A DNA stretch of 64,000 bases from Chlorops oryzae (taxonomy: Eukaryota; Arthropoda; Insecta; Diptera; Chloropidae). The stretch covers positions 60,778,731-60,842,730 of the forward strand of contig CM035807.1 in assembly GCA_020466095.1 (NCBI GenBank). Reading direction: 5' to 3'. The notes under the pieces are model-generated. The model did no database searches. It saw nothing but the letters and a program-made list of their open reading frames with translations, and had not been told where the DNA came from. The translations under genes were made by a program, and so were the position numbers. Positions 41,057-52,055 of the stretch are shown here, one piece after another. Position 1 is the first letter of the stretch. Each line of letters starts with the position of its first letter.

Positions 41057-44000
41057 TTTAACCAACACCTTAGCCACTCTGACCAACTCAGCGATGTGAG
41101 GTAGGTCGGCTGAATTGTGCATATATATACACCATTGGCGTGCCCGCCTTATAGTTAATTGTTATTTTTTGACCATCTGAATATTTCATTTTTGAATTGT
41201 TATTTGGGCTTTTTGGTCTCTCATTTTTCGCTTATAGTGAAAAATGTAATTTTTGGCAATTGAAAAAATTTTTTTCAGTAACTGGATTTTCGAATTAGCA
41301 ACAGCAGCAAGCTCGGTCATTACATATCCGCCAAATATGAATCCAACAGAAACACGTAAACCACAGCGAGTTGGGTTTCATGAGGATTCTCGTACAAATG
41401 AAACACCCAAAGTCGAAAAGCAAACATGTGCGCTATGTGACCAAAACCATTCTATTGCGAAATGCGACAAATTTAGGAATCTCTCTTTAGAGGAAAAATG
41501 GAAGACAGTCCACCTTAAGAAAATCTGTCGTTCCTGTTTAAAGATACATAACCCAAAATTTTGCAAGGATCGCCAGCAATGTGGTATCAACGAATGTACA
41601 GCCAAACATCATAAGCTTTTACATAAATATTCCGACGTTGGAAACGAAACAAAAGTATCGAATGTTGTAGCTTTGCAGTACGCTCGAACATCGGCAGTTC
41701 TATATCGGATTGTACCCGTAACGCTTTATGGTAACAAAACCCAAGTGAACACATACGCCTTCTTGGATGATGGTTCCGGTCCTACTATTGTGGAAAAAGA
41801 AATTTTCAGGAAACTCCAAATAAAAGGAAAGAAAATGGAAATATGTTTACGCTGGACCGATGGATCCGAGCGTATAGAACAAGACTCGGAAGTTGCTACG
41901 TTAAGGATTTTCCCAAGAAATAACGAAGAGAAACAATTCATACTTAAAGACGTTCGCTCCGTAAGTAAGCTTGATCTGCCAAAGCAGTCATTAAATATAA
42001 CTGAACTAAGTGAGAAGTATCCACATTTGCGTGGTTTACCGGTAGAGTCCTATGAATATATTACTCCGCAAATAATAATAGGGATAAATAATAAGCACGT
42101 TGCAATGCCAATGAAATTTAGAGAAGGTAAATTAGATGAACCTGCAGCAACAAAAACTCGTCTTGGCTGGACAATCTATGGTGCCTTTAGGCAAGGTGAT
42201 TCTGCGACTTCGTCCATGAATGCAAATCTACAATTGCATATCTGCAAGTGTGACGAAGACATCGCAATTGATACACTCTTTAGAGAAAACATGAAGCTTG
42301 ACGAAATGGTTAAACCGCTAAGCAAGGATACAGCTGAACAAGAAGTCAGAAAGTATGAGAACTATATTCAACGACGAGGTGAAAGCTTTGAGGCTGGCTT
42401 GTTTTGGCGAGCGGAAAACTTGACTCTTCCCGACAATTACTCTTTGGCTTTCAAAAGGCTGTGCAACTTTGAAAGCAAACTTAAACAAAAACCAGAATTA
42501 CAGACAAAAATAAATACTATGATTGAAGAGATGGAAGCGAAAAATTATATTCGTAAGCTGAGCAAAGAAGAAGCAAGCAAGGATCATCCCCGTAAGTGGT
42601 ATCTTCCAATATTTTCAGTACATAATCCGAATGAACCCTCAAAGACGAGAATCGTATGGGACGCCGCAGCCGAGTACAAAGGTGTCTCCCTGAACAAATG
42701 CCTAGAAACAGGTCCAGATTTATTGCAACCTTTAGTTGAGGTCCTGTATAATTTTCGCAGAGGAAAAATCGGAATCTGTGGGGATATTGCTGAAATGTTC
42801 CATAGAGTGAAAATACGTAAGGACGACCACCAATCACAAAGATTTCTATGGCGTATGTGCGAAAGTAATAAAGCTCCAGAAATATATGTCTTACAAGTGT
42901 GCAGCTTTGGCGCACGGTGCTCTCCATGTATCGCTCAACTATCGAAAAACAAAAATGCTGATGAATTCGCGGTTGAATTCCCAAGAGCACACGAGTCAAT
43001 AAAAAAGTGGCACTATATGGACGACATGATGGACAGCGTAAACAAGCTAGAAGAAGCCATTAACTTAGCAACACAAGTGAGGGAAGTACACCGACGAGGA
43101 AACTTTCATATACGTAATTGGGTATCTAATTCAAAAGAATTCCTTGCAGCCTTGGGAGAAACAACAAAGAAGAACACATTTTGCAACGCGGGTCAAAGAA
43201 TCGAGCAGATAGTTGAGCCAGAAAAAGTTCTTGGTCTATTCTGGCAAACTGAGACAGATAACTTCGAATTTTCAACTAAATTCTCAAAGGCGAATTCCGA
43301 CATCCTGCAAGGTGTGCGCTTACCAACTAAAAGAGAACTTTTGAGATTGACTATGTCAATATTTGATCCTTTGGGATTTATCGCATTTTTCACTATTCGC
43401 GTGAAAATCCTTATTCAGCACATATGGCGGTCGTGTATCGATTGGGATGACCCTATCCCACAAGAATTTAAGAATGATTGGAACCAATGGCTTGCAGTTT
43501 TTAAACACGTCAATGAAGTCCAGATACCCAGACGCTATTTCAAGGGTATAGATTGGAAGGATTTTTCTCTTGATCTGCACGTATTCGTCGATGCTGGCGA
43601 GAACGCGTATGCTGCGGTCGCATATTTTTGAGCTGAAAAAGATGGCAACATTAAAGTTTCAATGGTCTGTGCCAAGGCAAGGGTAGCACCGTTGCGTCCA
43701 GTGTCGGTTCCAAGAATGGAACTTCTAGCCGCCGTGTTGGGATCGCGATTGGCCACAACCATCCGCATCGGTCATGAATTCCCTATAAAGAATACCTTTT
43801 TCTGGTCTGACTCACGAACGTTGTTGCTTTGGTTGAGGTCTGACCCAAGGAAATATAAACCATTTGTTAAACTGCGCGTAGCAGAGATTCAAGAAACTAC
43901 CGATGTATCAAAGTGGCGTCATATACCGTCGAAAGAAAATGTTGCAGACGCAGCAACCAAATGGAAAACTTCCAACGAATTTTCACCATCATGTACTTGG

Positions 44001-45720
44001 TTTGCCGGACCGACTATCTTGTACGACTCATACGAAGCATGGCCCACAATGGTACTGGAAGAACGAGAACTCACCGCTTATAACTACGAATTTGTCACAT
44101 TCCATCAACAAGTTGAAGATTTGATCGACTATTCTCGTTTTTCCAATTGGAGTCGATTGTATCGCTGTGCTTCTTATGTATTGCGTTTTATAAAAGAATG
44201 TCGCAAGAAAGTAAAAGAACGAAAACTAAGAGAAACCTTGAATGCGGCCGAACCAAAAGTTTCAATAGCAAAGGTAGATGAAGTTTCAAACTTAACATCC
44301 AATGAGTTGCTCTGTGGCCAGTCGTTGCTTTTCCGCCTAACCCAAAGAAATTCCTTTTACCACGAAATAAATGCCTTAGAAAATAACAAGAATTATGTGA
44401 TACCCAAAGACAGCGCTATACGAAAGCTTTCGCCATTCCTTGATGACAACGGTGTTTTACGTATAAGCGGGCGAATAGAGAACTCCTCTGTTCATACTGA
44501 TACCAAGAATCCAATCATTCTACCGAAGAAAAGCCGCATAACATCGCTTGTCATAGCCTGGTATCACACCAAATTTCATCACGTTCACCATGAAACCGTT
44601 TTAAACGAAATTAATCAAAAATTTTATATTCCCAGTTTAAGAAGAATGCTCAAGTCTGTTCGTAGATCCTGCCAGTATTGCAAAATCAGAGATGCTCGTC
44701 CAGCTCCACCAGAAATGGGTCAACTCCAACAAGCACGTTTATCTGCCTTTGTGCGACCATTTTCATATGTAGGCATCGACTTTTTTGGCCCACTATTGGT
44801 AACCTTTGGCCGAAGAATGGAGAAAAGATACGGAGTACTTTTCACCTGTCTGACGTGTCGCGCCGTTCATATTGAGGTGGCGCATTCGCTTTCAATGAAC
44901 TCTTGCGTGATGGCTGTTCGAAATTTTATGGCAAGGCGAGGAACGCCTCTTCATATTTACACTGACAACGGCACAAATTTCGTCGCCACAGAGAAGGAGC
45001 TACGACAGGCGTACCACCAGATTGACTTTAACATGCTACAACAGGAGTTTACCAACCCCGACACTAAATGGACCTTTATTCCACCAGCCAGTCCACATAT
45101 GGGTGGATCATGGGAGCGGCTGGTGCGTTCAGTAAAAAATGTATTGTATAAGCTCATTACACCGTGGACGAGGTTATCTGATGAAAAGTTATATAACTTC
45201 CTGCTTGAAGTTGAGAGTATCCTGAATTGCCGTCCGTTAACATATGTTTCGTTGGACTCCGCTGACCAAGAGGCGCTTACGCCTAACCACATACTCCTAG
45301 GAAGTTCTGCTGGCGCAAAACCAAGTGGTCAATTCGAATCATCTGACAAATACGTAAGGAATTCCTGGCGTCATTCTCAGCTGCTTGCTGAGCGCTTCTG
45401 GAAACGCTGGCTTCTTGAATTCCTGCCCACCTTGACACGTCGAACAAAGTGGTACAATAAAGTCAAACCCATAGAGAAAGGAGATGTAGTAATCATCGTC
45501 GATCCGAATTTGCCACGACATACATGGCCGAACGGAATAGTCACACAAACCGTTATCGCTAAGGATGGCCAAGTACGCAGCGCGCACGTAAGAACAACCA
45601 GCGGAGTCTATCACCGTTCTGCTTGTAAACTTGCTGTATTAGACGTTCTACCGGCAAATTCTGGCCCTGAAACAAATGAAGAAGCATAGATTCCCTAAGT
45701 CATCATGCTGGTGGGGAGAA

Positions 45721-46062
45721 TGTTGGCAACCCCGCCAGAACTTGCCAATGGGCAGCACTTTCAAGCTGTCAAAAGGAGGATGATTCATGAAAAATTTGTT
45801 TGACAAGAGAACAGTAGGTTCTATAAAGTAAATTAAAATTTGTATGAATATATTTATTGTAAATATCAGAAATTGAGAAGAAAAGCAAATTGTAAGTTGC
45901 AAGTATAATATCTATAGTTTTAATACAAAAAGAATTAAATTTATATTAATAAACAGCTTTCAGTGCTACGGCAACGCGGTATTAAAGCGAAGACTAATTT
46001 ATCGTTTTTCTGAGAAGTCGTAACACTCGATTGGTTGCTTAATCGTAAGGGTGTTTACAACA
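45721..46062 (+). repeat. BEL-2 3' LTR
   Basis: Second 342-bp LTR after the polypurine tract, followed by target duplication AAATG. About four substitutions separate it from the 5' LTR (about 98.8% identity), so insertion is fairly recent. Confidence 0.95.
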
Positions 46063-47669
46063 AAATGAATAATAAATAAAAAATATGGACTTGAGTAAAA
46101 AATATTTTGCGATTCATAAAACCGTAAAGCGAGCTTGGATTTATGGTGAAAGTGTTCCTTGTACTTCTTCATTTTTTAGGGGCCATCTCATTGATGTGAA
46201 TTAAATAAATTTTTCTTTAAAAAAAAATTATTTTTCGTAAAGAAAAAACAGATGCAGAAGAAAGATTCTCAACCCGCCATTCGGAAGACATGGCGGAACG
46301 CAAAATCGGGCCACAAAGTCGAATTTCCTTCATTTCCTTACCTAATAGGAAAAAATGACTTTCAGCTCTTTCTTTTAGTTATTTTTCCTTAAATTATCCC
46401 TGTTAAGGATTTTATTACTTATTTGTGCTCTAATAAGGCATTTAAACTTTTTTTTGCGACAGCCACTCACATGTATTGCTTACGCTTTTGCCTCAGTTTG
46501 ACGGAAATAGCCGAGCATGCAACATCGAGAGCGGGCATGCGGAAATTTATAGCTTTTTCCGTCAATTTCAGCTCTTTTATGCTACTTTCTAGCTTTCATT
46601 AAAACTCGCGGTGCTTCTTCGCGTTTAGAGTATGCATATGTTCCTAGCAATTGGGAACAAAATGGAATTTTATTCTGGCCGAATAAAAATGCATTAATTA
46701 AAACTCACACTTCTTATGCTCTCAACGTTACTTTACAAAATGGTCCATTTAGGTCAAAATAGGGCATACGTTTTTTTTTTTTTAGCTTTGTCTTTTTCCT
46801 TCAGAGGCATTTCGATATAAAAGTCGAATAATCAATGCATCCTGACTTATAAGGCAGAAAGGCAACAAAACAAGTAATTTTTTTTAACCTAATATCGCCC
46901 TAAAAGTCGAACGGACCTGATAGTCGAAATTAAGTAAAAAATCTGGTCCATATGCCTTAAAGAACATACCTAATTTGGAATTCAAAGTTATGGCACTATT
47001 AGGGCATTTAAGAGGGACTGTTTTACCTATTATCGATATGAAATATTCTTTAAAGTCACATTGACATTTAAGCCGTGACATATGTTGAATTTAGGTAATT
47101 TCGACCTTGTAAAACTTACTTTTAAGTTAGGGTATTTTTAAGACAGAAATTTGGTCAAAACTTGGTAAAACAACCAAAATAGGTCAAATGGACCTAGCGC
47201 TGGTCATATTTCCTTACTTTGCTTGTTGGGTGATGTTAGCAAGCTAATTATTAACACCATTCCGGTTGCTTTCATTTTTTGCAATTTGTGACGTCTCAGC
47301 AATAACATGCTTAACATTTTTTTCTGGTCATTTTCCATTTTGCAGCTTTTGCATGAAACAATTGCTCCAGACTGTGAAAAGTTGTTCCAAAATCAATCCA
47401 AAACAAAAAACATCAGTTTGAAGTCGTAAATTCAGAAACGGACAGTCTGAAAGGGTTTTTGATAAATTCAACTTAAGGAGCTAAATTCAGATTTTAAATT
47501 CATACTCTGAAAAGCCTATTACACATTAAATAAAAATAAAACATTTTCAGTAATTTTTTATCTTTAAGGCCGGTATCGAGCAGATACTAATTTATTTTTG
47601 TAGAGTTGGCCATATATTTCACGCGCTAATGTCAGCTGAGTTTTGTTTACATGTGAGCTGTCATTGTCA

Positions 47670-49083
47670 ATGAACAGGAATAATCAAGGACTTTCCGGGA
47701 TTTTGCTAGCCCAGCAACTAAAAACAAAGCAAAGGAAGAGGCCAAGGTACTGGGTGAATCGCTATTTGGCCGAGAGAAATGGAAAAGGCCGGTTTACGAC
47801 AGATGTAAGTAAAAAAACATATTTTCGTCGTGCGAAATAAACAACTTTTTAATTTTTAGTTCAAGGATATGGAAGAAAATCCCGAAATTTTTCGAGAAAA
47901 TTTCCACATGGATGTTGAAACTTTCAACGAGCTTGTGGATCTTATTTCGCCACGCTTGATGCCGAAGCGTGACTCTCGCCCGGATGCAATAAGTTTAAAG
48001 CAAAAGATTGCTATTACATTGGAGTAAGTGTTCAAATATAGAATTGAAAAGCGAAAATATATTTGACTCGTCTTAGATATTTGGCTTCTGGATCCATTCC
48101 AAGACATTTGGCCAGCACATATCGCATCAGCAAGCAACATACTGGAAAAATAATTGAAGCAGTCTGTGATGCGGTTATCGCTGAGCTGAAACCCTCGATG
48201 TGTGCGCTAGGAAAAAAGGATTTCCTTGAAATCGCTAAAGGCTTTGAGACCCGATGGCAGTTCCCAAATTGTTGCGGTGCTATAGATGGGAAACATATTC
48301 CTTTGCAGGCTCCACCAAAAAGCGGCTCTGCATTTTACAATTATAAGGTATGATAAACACGCGTAGACTAAATCAATTTAACTTATTTTTGCGTTAATAT
48401 ACTTCAAGGGATTCCATTCTATCGTCCTGTTTGCTGTTGCCGATTCCAGGTATAGATTTACCTATCTAGATATTGGTGCTTATGGAAGTGAAGGCGATGC
48501 AAACATTTTCTCAAACAGCGAATTTGGAAAAGCGGTATATAGTGACCGCATGGATTTTCCCCCGAATTCTGTCGTTGGTGGTGAAAACTTACCGTATTAT
48601 TTTATAGGAGACGACGCTTTTCCGCTTTGTAAAAGAATTATGAAGCCATATGGCGGCAAAGACAAGCTCTGTACTGATGAAATCATTTTCAACTATCGGC
48701 TTAGTCGTGCTCGCCGATGTGTTGAAAACGCCTTTGGGATTTTGTCCTCAAAGTGGCTGGTCTTGAAAAGAACCATGTTCTGCTTGCCTGAGAGGGCTAA
48801 AAAGATAGTTGTGGCATGTTCCTTACTGCACAATTTCTTAATCCAGAAATCAGCATATTACACTGCAAGTAGCTTCGATGGCACAGTTGACGATAATGAT
48901 GATGATGATGAACATGATGAGCTGATTTTGACATGTTCGTCGCAGTCGTTTGGTTCTGGGTTGAGTGCATTTAAGGGAAGACAATGTGATATTGGGAAAA
49001 CCATCCGCGAAAAATTAAAAACATATGTTAATTCTCCCGAAGGGGCATTGCCATGGCAACGAAAATCTGTTTTTTTAAAATAA
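47670..49083 (+). CDS. PIF/Harbinger transposase, four exons, intact
   Basis: Exons 47670-47804, 47860-48023, 48077-48347 and 48409-49083, all with GT...AG introns of 53-61 bases, join in phase to 414 residues. Start MNRNNQGLSG; an upstream in-frame ATG at 47643 is also possible. Conserved parts are RPRYWVNRYLAER, FRENFHMDVETFNELVDLI, a helix-turn-helix-like SLKQKIAITLEYLASG, FPNCCGAIDGKHIPL (first Asp), FIGDDAFPL (second Asp), SRARRCVENAFGILSSKW (Glu) and LLHNFL. The Asp-Asp-Glu triad of the DDE_Tnp_4 family is complete. A poly-Asp stretch (DDNDDDDEHDE) lies near the C-terminus. It would excise and insert the element at TTA/TAA sites together with the MADF partner. Confidence 0.88.
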
Positions 49084-49179
49084 AAATCTTATTATTTTTC
49101 AATTGAATTCATGTTTTAATATTTAATTAAAAAAAAAGAAATACAAAATTAAAGCAAATTCTATGCTATACTTATAATA

Positions 49180-50472
49180 ACAGGTTGGCTGATAAGTCCC
49201 CGGTCTAACAAAGAAAAACACATTTTTTTGTCAAAATTCGTTTTTATTATTCAACATAGTTCCCTTCAAGAGCGATACAACGAATATAACGACCTTCCAA
49301 TTTTTTGATACCATTTTGGTAGTACTCCTTCGGTTTTGCCTCAAAATAGGCCTCAGTTTCGGCGATCACCTCTTCATTGCAGCCAAATTTTTTCCCTGCG
49401 AGCATCCTTTTGAGGTCTGAGAACAAGAAAAAGTCGCTGGGGGCCAGATCTGGAGAATACGGTGGGTGGGGAAGCAATTCGAAGCCTAATTCATGAATTT
49501 TTGCCATCGTTCTCAATGACTTGTGGCACGGTGCGTTGTCTTGGTGGAACAACACTTTTTTCTTCTTCATATGGGGCCGTTTTGCCGCGATTTCGACCTT
49601 CAAACGCTCCAATAACGACATATAATAGTCACTGTTGATGGTTTTTCCCTTCTCAAGATAATCGATAAAAATTATTCCATGCCCATCCCAAAAAACAGAG
49701 GCCATTACTTTGCCAGTGGACTTTTGAGTCTTTGCACGCTTCGGAGACGGTTCACCGATCGCTGTCCACTCAGCCGACTGTCGATTGGACTCAGGAGTGT
49801 AGTGATAGAGCCATGTTTCATCCATTGTCACATATCGACGCAAAAACTCGGGTGTATTGCGAGTTAACAGCTGCAAACACCGCTCAGAATCATCAACACG
49901 TTGTTGTTTTTGGTCAAATGAGAGCTCGCGCGGCACCCATTTTGCACAGAGCTTTTTCATATCCAAATATTGATGAATGATATGACCAACACGTTCCTTT
50001 GATATCTTTAAGGCCTCTGCTATCTCGTTCAACTTCATTTTACGGTCATTCAAAATCATTTTGTGAATTTTTTTGATGTTTTCGTCGGTAACCACCTCTT
50101 TCGGGCGTCCACTGCGTTCACCGTCCTCCGTGCTCATTTCACCACGCTTGAATTTTGCATACCAATCAATTATTGTTGATTTTCCTGGGGCAGAGTCCGG
50201 GAACTCATTATCAAGCCAAGTTTTTGCTTCCACTGTATTTTTTCCCTTCAGAAAACAGTATTTTATCAAAACACGAAATTCCTTTTTTTCCATTTTTTTC
50301 ACAATAACAAAAGTTGCTTCACAAAAGACGCTCTATCTCACAAACTAATTGACTTACAGACGTCAAATTTTGACACGAATCATTTGAAGGTTGCCACTAT
50401 ATAAAAATAATATGCATTTAATACTACCGACGCCATCTATGTGTCAGACCGGGGACTTACCAGCCAACCTGT
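49180..50472 (-). mobile_element. Himar-like mariner H4, intact
   Basis: 1293-bp irritans-type mariner with both terminal repeats ACAGGTTGGCTGATAAGTCC and TA duplications (49178-49179, 50473-50474). It lies between the 3' ends of the two Harbinger genes, so neither coding region is interrupted. It is the only one of the four copies with an unbroken transposase. Confidence 0.97.
49247..50302 (-). CDS. mariner (irritans/Himar type) transposase, intact
   Basis: 351 residues from ATG 50302; the family usually starts at the fourth residue (MEKKEFRV, 348 residues). N-terminal helix-turn-helix domains (TWLDNEFPDSAPGKSTIIDW; LNEIAEALKISKERVGHII) bind the terminal repeats. The linker WVPRELSFDQKQ is followed by the catalytic core: Asp in TMDETWLYHY, Asp in HQDNAPCHKS and Asp in SPDLAPSDFFLF, spaced D-34-D. 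The C-terminus is complete (RCIALEGNYVE-type end). With all catalytic residues, both ends and no frameshift it could be active, and could have mobilised the defective copies H1-H3. Whether particular residues reduce activity cannot be judged here. Confidence 0.95.
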   Translation of the reverse strand: MKKMEKKEFRVLIKYCFLKGKNTVEAKTWLDNEFPDSAPGKSTIIDWYAKFKRGEMSTEDGERSGRPKEVVTDENIKKIHKMILNDRKMKLNEIAEALKISKERVGHIIHQYLDMKKLCAKWVPRELSFDQKQQRVDDSERCLQLLTRNTPEFLRRYVTMDETWLYHYTPESNRQSAEWTAIGEPSPKRAKTQKSTGKVMASVFWDGHGIIFIDYLEKGKTINSDYYMSLLERLKVEIAAKRPHMKKKKVLFHQDNAPCHKSLRTMAKIHELGFELLPHPPYSPDLAPSDFFLFSDLKRMLAGKKFGCNEEVIAETEAYFEAKPKEYYQNGIKKLEGRYIRCIALEGNYVE

Positions 50473-50474
50473 TA

Positions 50475-50836
50475 TGAAAAAATTTTTAAAAATCACAAAA
50501 TTAAAGCCAATTCTATGCTTTAACGGTCAAAGCCGCAAGAGTAGGAGGTTCTTTGTTACTTTTTAATGCAGTCATATGTATTATTTTATAAAACGAGGTC
50601 TTGTTTTCCGTTTTAAGTTTCTTTTGCTTTTCATTTTTTTATGAATATAAATTAAAAATATTTTGTTCAAACAACAGTCTTAAATAAAGTCACAGTCTTC
50701 ATATGGGAAGAAATACGTTGGCTATCACAGCTCATGTTAACCCACATGCGCCTGAGCATGCTCTTAACGCATAGATTTTGTTTCTGATTATGCTTTATGT
50801 AGCGATTAGGTACAAATAAAAACTTCGACTATGTTT
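50475..50836. other. intergenic part of the Harbinger element
   Basis: Non-coding AT-rich DNA between mariner H4 and the 3' end of the MADF gene. A 25-base word (ACAAAATTAAAGC.AATTCTATGCT, one mismatch) at 50495-50519 also occurs on the other side of H4 at 49143-49167. Confidence 0.5.
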
Positions 50837-51796
50837 AATCGTCTGGATTTAGACGGTTTAGTCGTTGCTTGATTTTGCAAATAAAATCGAAGACCAAATC
50901 TTCCGCTTCATGTTCAGGCAATTTCTTCAGCAACGAGTCCATATAACCGTAAGCGCTTTCATAGCTCTGCTGTGAGGTAGTCTTCATTTGTACTTCTATA
51001 TATTTGCTTATGGTTGACATAAGCTCTTGCGAAGGGACTTGGCTTTCCCGTGCACGAGCCTTTAAAAATTTGTATGAAAGTAAAAATGTTTTTTTATTTC
51101 TTCAATAAATTCATTTGCTTACATATCTATAGCTGGATTGTGATGCGTCGTTGTCCGTGTCTGTTGAGATGGAAGATTCATTGAAAGCACTTTGGAAGGA
51201 TCTGAAACATAAAACTCCTGTTTATAAAATTTTAAGTTGTTTACGTGAATCCCTTACGTTCGTTTTTCTTGCAAACTTGGCAGAAAACTCATTTCTTCTG
51301 CAAACTCCCAATCACCAACTTCATTGAGGGAAGGTCCAGCTTCGATTATGCCTCCTGCGTCACCCGATTTGCGTTTCTTGCTAACCTCTGCATGATAACG
51401 TCTGCTGTCTCTAAGGGATTTCCATGCCGCCTTGCATTCCAATACTACAACGAAAAATAAACAGTGTATAAGTCAAATAATTCGCATAAGCTCGGCCATA
51501 TAAACATGTTATATGTTTAGGTTATGTTGCTTTCTCTTTTGAAAATAATCGCAATGTTTTATGAACATTGATGCTGATCAATATTTATCTGATTTTCCCA
51601 AGCACTCGGCGATCTTGCGCCAAGCTGCAGACACTTCTATGTGGTTGCTATGCGATCCGCAAGTTATGTCCCATATACAAGGGAAATCCTTAATTTTTTT
51701 GCATAACAATTGCTTTAGGACATAACTGAAAACCGTTCTCCGCCTTTTTGGCGCAGATGGTCCAGGTTCAGAAAATAGGTCTTCCATGCCATCCAT
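50837..51796 (-). CDS. MADF-BESS accessory gene of the Harbinger element
   Basis: Minus-strand gene in about four exons. The first (from ATG 51796) encodes a basic stretch PKRRRTVFSYVLKQ and the MADF start LLCKKIKDFPCIWDI...VSAAWRKIAECLGK. The second (about 51445-51254, acceptor CGTTGTAG, donor GTAAGG) completes MADF with ECKAAWKSLRDSRRYHAEVSKK. A third lies near 51202-51130. The last (51060-50837, acceptor TTTTTAAAG) ends EAEDLVFDFICKIKQRLNRL, BESS-like. The exon 1 donor is unclear, because a stop follows GKSDKY. MADF proteins act as the DNA-binding or nuclear-import partner of PIF transposases. The gene is convergent with the transposase. Confidence 0.7.
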
Positions 51797-52055
51797 TCTT
51801 CAGCTTCTACGCAACTGTGATTCAGCCTTTTCGCGGTGGAATAAATGTCAAACACTTTATTTCACGCTAAACTAGTCTCCACTTTTCTCCAAAAGTGCGA
51901 AAAATTGCAACCCTGATGTCATTTTAACAACACTGATTTCACTCGTGCTGGATATGGGTTTGCTAATTGACGGCGGAAATCCATTTATCGGGCTTTTAGC
52001 GCACTTTTTTTTATATGGAGTTTGACAGTTCATGCCTGCTCGATACAGGCCTTTA

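Larger units (their letters stand above)
40593..41272 (-). repeat. 296-bp tandem repeat with hammerhead-like motifs (retrozyme-like)
   Basis: Two full units and about 87 bases of a third, with exact 296-base spacing (anchor CATTTTTGAA at 40595, 40891, 41187). It interrupts BEL-2 gag between ...KDVNI and SNWIFELA. The minus strand of each full unit carries a hammerhead-like core. Direct tandem units of this size with a type I hammerhead are the organisation described for animal retrozymes and Penelope-type elements. Units are near identical. No protein is encoded; the reading frames that cross it are read-through from gag. Confidence 0.7.
39555..45689 (+). pseudogene. BEL-2 Gag-Pol with N-terminal PHD finger
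   Basis: Single frame in three open pieces. The N-terminus (ATG 39555 or 39570) carries a PHD-type C4HC3 finger with Cys14, Cys17, Cys28, Cys31, His36, Cys39, Cys53 and Cys56, then a coiled linker and a DUF1759-like Gag (DLPEFTGKPDEWPTF). A tandem repeat breaks it at about 40590-41275. It continues with zinc fingers (CALCDQNHSIAKC), aspartic protease (FLDDGSGPTIV), reverse transcriptase (GDIAEMFHRVKI, YMDDMMDSV), RNase H (FVDAGENAYAAVAY, WSDSRTLLLWL), integrase zinc finger, integrase core (VGIDFFGPL, YTDNGTNFV, PHMGGSWERL) and C-terminal DUF5641-like domain. TGA at 43629-43631 is the only in-frame stop. Long for the family because of the PHD finger. Confidence 0.9.
38954..46062 (+). mobile_element. 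BEL/Pao element BEL-2, near-complete
   Basis: 7.1-kb element with 342-bp LTRs (about four differences), TG...CA ends and 5-bp duplication AAATG (38949-38953, 46063-46067), which is the BEL/Pao hallmark. It has one long Gag-Pol frame and a polypurine tract GGTGGGGAGAA (45710-45720). It is broken by a tandem-repeat insertion in gag and one nonsense codon in RNase H. Confidence 0.95.
38526..47230. mobile_element. larger repeat with CCCAAC.AGCAAA ends, split by BEL-2
   Basis: CCCAACTAGCAAA at 38526 and TTTGCTTGTTGGG at 47218-47230 form imperfect inverted ends resembling those of the 38245 MITE. The inner arms (38560-38900 and 46740-47200) share TAGGGCAT and AGGTC-type motifs in opposite orientation. 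With BEL-2 removed the element would be about 1.6 kb and non-coding. Assignment is tentative. The 46068-46740 and 47231-47566 intervals show nothing else. Confidence 0.4.
47567..52052. mobile_element. complete PIF/Harbinger element
   Basis: Inverted ends AGGCCGGTATCGAGCAG / CTGCTCGATACAGGCCT and TTA duplications (47564-47566, 52053-52055), the canonical Harbinger target. It contains two convergent genes, transposase (plus) and MADF-BESS (minus), with mariner H4 between them. Without H4 it is about 3.2 kb. The transposase looks intact, so this may be an autonomous copy or a recent descendant. Confidence 0.9.
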
